A DNA stretch of 64,000 bases from Ruminococcus sp. AM22-13 (GTDB taxonomy: Bacteria > Bacillota > Clostridia > Lachnospirales > Lachnospiraceae): the NCBI RefSeq assembly GCF_003471165.1, contig NZ_QRIL01000023.1:1-64000 (forward strand), given 5' to 3'. Every line of letters begins with the position of its first letter. Position 1 is the first letter of the stretch. A program made the position numbers and the translations under genes. Below are positions 59,908-64,000 of the stretch, in pieces. A model generated the notes under the pieces. The model saw only the letters and a program-made list of their open reading frames with translations, searched no databases and was not told where the DNA came from.

Positions 59908-60909
59908 TCAGTTGGAAGTATTTCTCTCTAAATTTTTGCGGCGCTTAAATTCTAATGGCGAAGCGTTGAACTGCTTCTTAAATGCCGAAGAAAACTTGCT
60001 TTGATTCAAATAACCAACTTGTTCTGCAATTTCCGATACAGATAAGTTTGTAGTAGTGAGTAATTCAGCAGCTTGTTGCATACGAACTTCACGTAAATAA
60101 ATTGATATATTTTGACCATAAACTCCGCGAAAGTAGTTCTTCAGGCTGGTTTCACTGACGGAAAACTGTGCAGCCAGTTCCCACGCAGGATGGTGTTGGC
60201 GCAGATCAGAAGTGATGATTTTTTCCACACGTTTTGCAATGTCTACCTGTGTTTCTGTGAAGAATGTGCAGGCTTGGGAAGGTGGTATTTCTTTCAGATT
60301 TTGAAGCAGTGAAAACAGGGCAAGGGTATAGATTTTCATTTGTGGGATTGCTAGCGGAACAGAAATATCCAGTAATGACCACAGCTTTTTTAAGACTTCT
60401 TCTATCTCAGTCGTAACCGACGCAATATAAGTACCCCCATCCGGGCAGTAAAGATCTCTGAGTCTGTGGAAATCAATATCAAATTCAGCTTCTACCCAGG
60501 AGCTTTGAGCATTTACGGTATCCATATCCACAAAAAACTCAATTCCTTCATAGATTCGGCGGGGATAAACGTATTGCTGTCTGGCGAATCGTTCGGTTAA
60601 GGATATCTCCCCATCTTTCACATACACAAAGTTCCCGTTATTCAGGATGAGTTCGCATCGTCCTGTTACACAGTAATTTAAGAGCAATGGTCCTGTTTCC
60701 ATGGAGCCATTATCGTGAAAGTCTGGGGCTGTCCAGACAGGAGAGTTCACAAAAATATAAGCCAATGTAACTCCAGGGAACAGAGGGAAAAAAGTCATGG
60801 AACCTTTCCCGTCTCTCTCCTTTAGAATGAGTTCTGCGCTAAATTCGCCCCGTTTTATAGATATACCTGGAATTTCAATGCTTTTCTTGATAATTTCATC
60901 TATCTTCAT
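59908..60909 (-). CDS. AraC-family regulator of the ECF operon
   Basis: A 333-residue regulator. The C-terminal 100 residues hold two helix-turn-helix units: HHPAWELAAQFSVSETSLKN, then FRGVYGQNISIYLREVRMQQ, and LSVSEIAEQVGYLNQSKFSS with FKKQFNASPLEFKRRK. The N-terminal part is a beta-rich sensor (SMTFFPLFPGVTLAYIFVNS, PLLLNYCVTGRCELILNNGN). It is divergent from the transport operon, with two direct repeats CAGTCAA (60977-60983, 60987-60993) in between as likely binding sites. Regulators of this type often control siderophore or metal uptake; the ligand here is unknown. Confidence 0.92.
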   Translation of the reverse strand: MKIDEIIKKSIEIPGISIKRGEFSAELILKERDGKGSMTFFPLFPGVTLAYIFVNSPVWTAPDFHDNGSMETGPLLLNYCVTGRCELILNNGNFVYVKDGEISLTERFARQQYVYPRRIYEGIEFFVDMDTVNAQSSWVEAEFDIDFHRLRDLYCPDGGTYIASVTTEIEEVLKKLWSLLDISVPLAIPQMKIYTLALFSLLQNLKEIPPSQACTFFTETQVDIAKRVEKIITSDLRQHHPAWELAAQFSVSETSLKNYFRGVYGQNISIYLREVRMQQAAELLTTTNLSVSEIAEQVGYLNQSKFSSAFKKQFNASPLEFKRRKNLERNTSN

Positions 60910-61117
60910 TTTCTAACTCCTGTCATTTGGTCTGTTAACCGCTCTGTTTGAGCCTTGCACTTCTATTATAAGATCACAGTCAAAGTCAGTCAACAGAAAA
61001 ACTCGGTGCTGTTTGGAGCTAAAAAGATGATTGGTTGTAGAGAATCAGCCGGTACTATGCTATCCTATAAAAATGTTAGAAGATGCTAACTGGAAAATGA
61101 ATGTGGAGGTATTCATC

Positions 61118-61702
61118 ATGAATAACAAGTTACAAGCAAAAGACCTCATTAACCTTGGTCTGTTCACGGTTCTTTACTTTGTCATTGGCTGCTGTGTCGC
61201 CATTCCGATTGGGTTTGTCCCGATCTTTCTTCCTGTTCTCGGAAGCCTGTGGTCGCTGATTACCGGTATCCCTTTCATGCTGTTCCTCACAAGGGTTAAG
61301 AAATTCGGCATGGTTACAATCATGGGTGTTTTGAGCGGCCTGCTGATGGGACTTACCGGCATGGGATTTTGGGGTGTTCCTATGGGACTGATTTTCGGCC
61401 TGCTTGGGGATCTCATTTTGAAATCCGGCGACTATAAAAGTGCAAAGAAAAGCATCCTTGGTTATGCTGTATTTAGCCTGTGGATGGTAGGTACATATAT
61501 TCCGATGTATTTTATGGTCGAGGACTCCTGGGCCAGCTTTGCCGCCAGCTTCGGGGAGGAATATGCCGACCGGGTAATGGCGGTTATGCCGATGTGGAGC
61601 ATTATCCTTGTGGTTGCCGGGATTTTTGTCTTTGCCATTTTGGGCGGACTGCTTGGAAAAACGCTTCTGAAAAAACATTTTGCGAAAGCGGGCATCGCAT
61701 AA
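61118..61702 (+). CDS. ECF transporter S component (MptD family)
   Basis: A 194-residue membrane protein with about five helices, the substrate-binding part of an energy-coupling factor transporter. DLINLGLFTVLYFVIGCCVA, then PIGFVPIFLPVLGSLWSLIT and GIPFMLFLTRVKKFGMVTIM resemble MptD-type S components. Start is the ATG at 61118 after GGAGG. The stop overlaps the EcfT start by one base. Substrate is not evident. Confidence 0.87.
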   Translation: MNNKLQAKDLINLGLFTVLYFVIGCCVAIPIGFVPIFLPVLGSLWSLITGIPFMLFLTRVKKFGMVTIMGVLSGLLMGLTGMGFWGVPMGLIFGLLGDLILKSGDYKSAKKSILGYAVFSLWMVGTYIPMYFMVEDSWASFAASFGEEYADRVMAVMPMWSIILVVAGIFVFAILGGLLGKTLLKKHFAKAGIA

Positions 61703-62442
61703 TGGAGGGGGTATCCTTTTCCGCCACAACGGACAAAAGGAAAGGAATCCGGCTCGACCCGCGTACGAAGTTGATTTTGCTGTTGATGGTTACTACATTG
61801 ATGTTCAGCACCAGCAACGAAGGGATTATGAATTTTGTAAAACCTGTGTTAAGCCTAATCCCCTTTGTGCTGATCCTGTCGGAACGCCGTTTCAAAACGG
61901 CAGGCAAGTACCTGCTTTTATATCTCGCCTGCTTTGCACTGGAACGCATAGCGCTGACGACATTAAGCGATCTGCTGTCCTTTGTGGTTTTGGCGATGAC
62001 ATCCATTATGACGCGGTTTGCCCCTGGTATTATGACGGGGACTTGGCTGCTTTCCTCCACCTCAGTCAGTGAGTTTATCGGTTCGATGGAACGTATGCAC
62101 CTGACAGAGAAAATCGTCATCCCTTTGTCTATTATTTTTCGTTTTTTCCCTACGATCAGCGAAGAATACCAGGCGATCAGTGATGCAATGAAAATGAGGG
62201 GTATCCGGTTTGGAGGGAAAAATCCATTTTTGATGGTGGAATACCGTCTTGTACCGCTGATGGTGTCTGTTGTGAAAATCGGAGATGAACTTTCCGCCGC
62301 TGCACTGACGCGGGGGCTTGGCGCTCCGGTCAAACGGACTAACGTATGTCAGATTGGTTTTCATGTTCAGGACATGATTGTGATCCTGCTCTGTGCTTTA
62401 TGTTTCGCTCTGTTTTTGCTGGGACAGTATTTTTCTTTTTAA
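61702..62442 (+). CDS. ecfT: ECF transporter T component
   Basis: A 246-residue transmembrane coupling protein (CbiQ/EcfT family). The coupling helices carry the A-R-G type signatures: SDAMKMRGIRFGG and AAALTRGLGAPVKR, which contact the two ATPase domains. LDPRTKLILLLMVTTLMFS is the usual start. Translationally coupled to the S component (ATAATG) and 12 bases before the ATPase gene. Confidence 0.93.
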   Translation: MEGVSFSATTDKRKGIRLDPRTKLILLLMVTTLMFSTSNEGIMNFVKPVLSLIPFVLILSERRFKTAGKYLLLYLACFALERIALTTLSDLLSFVVLAMTSIMTRFAPGIMTGTWLLSSTSVSEFIGSMERMHLTEKIVIPLSIIFRFFPTISEEYQAISDAMKMRGIRFGGKNPFLMVEYRLVPLMVSVVKIGDELSAAALTRGLGAPVKRTNVCQIGFHVQDMIVILLCALCFALFLLGQYFSF

Positions 62443-62454
62443 GGGGGTGAGCTT

Positions 62455-63927
62455 ATGATAAAGATTGACCATATTTCATTTTCTTATGGAGAAGAGAATG
62501 AAAATACCGGCGGTGTTCGGGATATTGATCTAAATATAGAGGATGGTCAGTTTGTTGTCCTTTGCGGTGAAAGTGGGTGTGGAAAAACTACGGTCACCCG
62601 CCTGATTAATGGACTGATCCCCCATTATTATGAGGGAAAGATGACGGGAGAAGTATGGGTAAATGGAGCCAAGGTTTCCGAACAGCCCCTTTACGATACA
62701 GCTGCAGTTGTGGGCAGCGTGTTTCAAAACCCCCGGTCCCAGTTTTTCAATGTGGATACCACCAGTGAAATTACATTTGGCTGCGAAAATCTTGGACAGC
62801 CAGAAAAAGACATCCGGGAACGGCTGGCAAAAACGGTTCGGGACTTCCGGCTGGAGAAGCTGATGGACCGTAATATCTTCCACTTATCTGGCGGGGAGAA
62901 ACAAAAGATTGCCTGTGCCGGGGTATCCATTATGGAACCGGATGTTCTCGTTATGGACGAACCCTCATCTAACCTGGATGCGGCTTCCATCCTTGATTTG
63001 AGAAAGATTCTTGCGTTTTGGAAATCGCAGGGGAAAACAATCATTGTATCGGAACATCGGCTTTATTATCTTCTCGGTCTAGCGGATCGGTTTATCTATC
63101 TGGCAGACGGGCAGGTGAGTCATGATTATTCTGCGGCAGAATTTGAGCAGCTCACGGAGCAGCAACGTTCCGATATGGGACTGCGCACGTTTGCTTTGGA
63201 GCGTCTCCTGCCTCCGGTTTTACCGCAGCAGGCAAAGACCGCCCTTGCGCTTCGTAATTTCCACTTTGCCTATAAAAACGAACCGGAAACCTTACATATC
63301 ATGGATTGTGAAATCCCTACGAACCGGATCGTTGGAATTATCGGGAATAACGGCGCCGGGAAATCCACTTTTTCACGCTGTTTCTGCGGCTTGGAGAAGC
63401 GCTGTGGGGAGATTGTCTGGAACGGAAAGAAATACCGTCCGAAAGACCGGCTGAATACCTGCTATATGGTCATGCAGGAGGTAAATCATCAGCTTTTCAC
63501 CGAGTCGGTCCTTGATGAAGTGCTGATCAGTATGGAGGAAGCAAACCAGAAGCGGGCAGAAGAAATCCTAAGTCGGTTAGATTTACTGGATTTTAAGGAC
63601 AGGCATCCCATGTCCCTGTCCGGTGGCCAGAAACAAAGGGTTGCGATTGCTTCGGTAATCGCTTCAAAACGCTCGATCCTGTTTTTTGATGAACCGACCA
63701 GCGGCCTTGATTACAGGCATATGAAAGAGGTTGCAAATGTATTGCGGCAGGTCAGGGATGCCGGAATCACTGTGTATGTCATTACCCATGACCTGGAACT
63801 GATTTTAGATTGCTGTACGGACATCATTCATCTTGAGGATGGTTCGATTATCGACCAGTACGGAATGGATGAAGATGGCCTCAGAAAAATAAGAGAATAC
63901 TTCATAAAGGGGGTATCTGAAAAATGA
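62455..63927 (+). CDS. ECF transporter ATPase with two ABC domains
   Basis: A 490-residue protein made of two fused ABC ATPases. Domain 1: Walker A GESGCGKTT (about residue 38), signature LSGGEKQKIACAGVS, Walker B VLVMDEPSSNLD. Domain 2: Walker A GNNGAGKSTF (about 297), signature LSGGQKQRVAIASV, Walker B ILFFDEPTSGLD. Both sites look complete. The fused form replaces the EcfA1-EcfA2 heterodimer. It overlaps the next gene by 4 bases (ATGA). Confidence 0.95.
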   Translation: MIKIDHISFSYGEENENTGGVRDIDLNIEDGQFVVLCGESGCGKTTVTRLINGLIPHYYEGKMTGEVWVNGAKVSEQPLYDTAAVVGSVFQNPRSQFFNVDTTSEITFGCENLGQPEKDIRERLAKTVRDFRLEKLMDRNIFHLSGGEKQKIACAGVSIMEPDVLVMDEPSSNLDAASILDLRKILAFWKSQGKTIIVSEHRLYYLLGLADRFIYLADGQVSHDYSAAEFEQLTEQQRSDMGLRTFALERLLPPVLPQQAKTALALRNFHFAYKNEPETLHIMDCEIPTNRIVGIIGNNGAGKSTFSRCFCGLEKRCGEIVWNGKKYRPKDRLNTCYMVMQEVNHQLFTESVLDEVLISMEEANQKRAEEILSRLDLLDFKDRHPMSLSGGQKQRVAIASVIASKRSILFFDEPTSGLDYRHMKEVANVLRQVRDAGITVYVITHDLELILDCCTDIIHLEDGSIIDQYGMDEDGLRKIREYFIKGVSEK

Positions 63928-64000
63928 AGGAAGAAAAAAAGATGCTGAAAAATACGCCGGCCGGATATAAAAAAGAATATCCATGGCTGAAAGAGGTAGA
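63924..64000 (+). CDS. Start of the next gene in the ECF operon (partial)
   Basis: Only 25 codons are inside the window (MKEEKKMLKNTPAGYKKEYP, then WLKEV). The start overlaps the ATPase stop. In related operons the following genes are ABC exporter-type transmembrane-ATPase proteins (YbtP/YbtQ-like), and the cytoplasmic lead-in would fit, but this cannot be verified here. Confidence 0.5.
   Translation, partial: MKEEKKMLKNTPAGYKKEYPWLKEV

Noticed and set aside
61130..62364. Minus-strand frames inside the ECF S and T genes
   Set aside because: Shadows of membrane-protein codons on the other strand.

Overview
This window looks like a gut Lachnospiraceae chromosome (Firmicutes, Clostridia). The evidence is a type III glutamine synthetase, an ammonium transporter fused to P-II, clostridial anaerobic oxidative-stress proteins (rubrerythrin, several rubredoxins, superoxide reductase, hemerythrin), an agr quorum-sensing locus, strong AGGAGG-type ribosome binding sites, and mobilizable elements with TnpV and MobA/MobL proteins typical of this family. 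No tRNA, rRNA or CRISPR array was seen.

Layout. (1) 1-7.6 kb: part of a mobilizable element read mostly on the minus strand. It has a CHC2 primase (cut by the window edge), a MobQ-type relaxase, an oriT with a hairpin array, a DUF3847 protein, a RepA-like winged-helix protein, regulators, TnpV, and AT-rich cargo (GNAT acetyltransferase, peptidase E, and a protein bearing an IGGADGPTSIF motif). (2) 7.6-10 kb: a broken IS605-type tnpB followed by a complete group II intron. (3) 10-17 kb: a TRIC-type channel, a truncated flavin reductase, an internally deleted insertion sequence with intact terminal repeats, then a divergent agr locus (agrC, agrA and an XRE regulator on the minus strand; agrD, agrB, a 26-residue amphipathic peptide, a lipoprotein and a secreted SH3b protein on the plus strand), and a toxin-antitoxin pair with a broken toxin. 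(4) 17-32.2 kb: a nitrogen-assimilation block with amt-PII, glnN, purF, an HPr-like protein, pyrG, gltB and gltD. Every enzyme either uses glutamine or supplies it. Leaders of amt, glnN and pyrG each carry a terminator hairpin, which suggests shared control by antitermination.

(5) 32.2-59.9 kb: an accessory island centred on anaerobic defence against oxygen and peroxide, scarred by many deletions. It holds integrase and TnpV remnants, two copies of a DUF6219-bcp-yaaA module sharing a 196-base identical tract, HD-GYP genes (one intact, one broken), fused remnants of MerR and PerR regulators, a flavin reductase-rubredoxin-rubrerythrin fusion, three rubredoxins, hemerythrin, superoxide reductase, a second mobilization module with its own oriT, and an SOS-like cassette (S24 repressor, Y-family polymerase with one nonsense codon, isolated LexA DNA-binding domain). 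Next come an SDR, thioredoxin-rhodanese-CoA disulfide reductase, a Crp/Fnr regulator, a DUF134-NifX fusion, and thioredoxin-thioredoxin reductase. Three promoters in this last part carry a GTGAT-N3-ATCAC palindrome whose centre is 29 bases from the -10 start in every case. This is class II Crp/Fnr geometry, and it points to a local redox regulon controlled by the regulator encoded among them. (6) 59.9-64 kb: an AraC regulator and an operon for an ECF transporter (S, T and double ATPase) followed by the start of another gene.

The strongest candidates for undescribed biology are the redox island with its inferred Crp/Fnr regulon and operator-bearing promoters, the delta-hemolysin-like peptide next to agrBD, and the structured RNA between the HPr-like gene and pyrG. 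All functions are inferred by reading the sequence; no database search was run.
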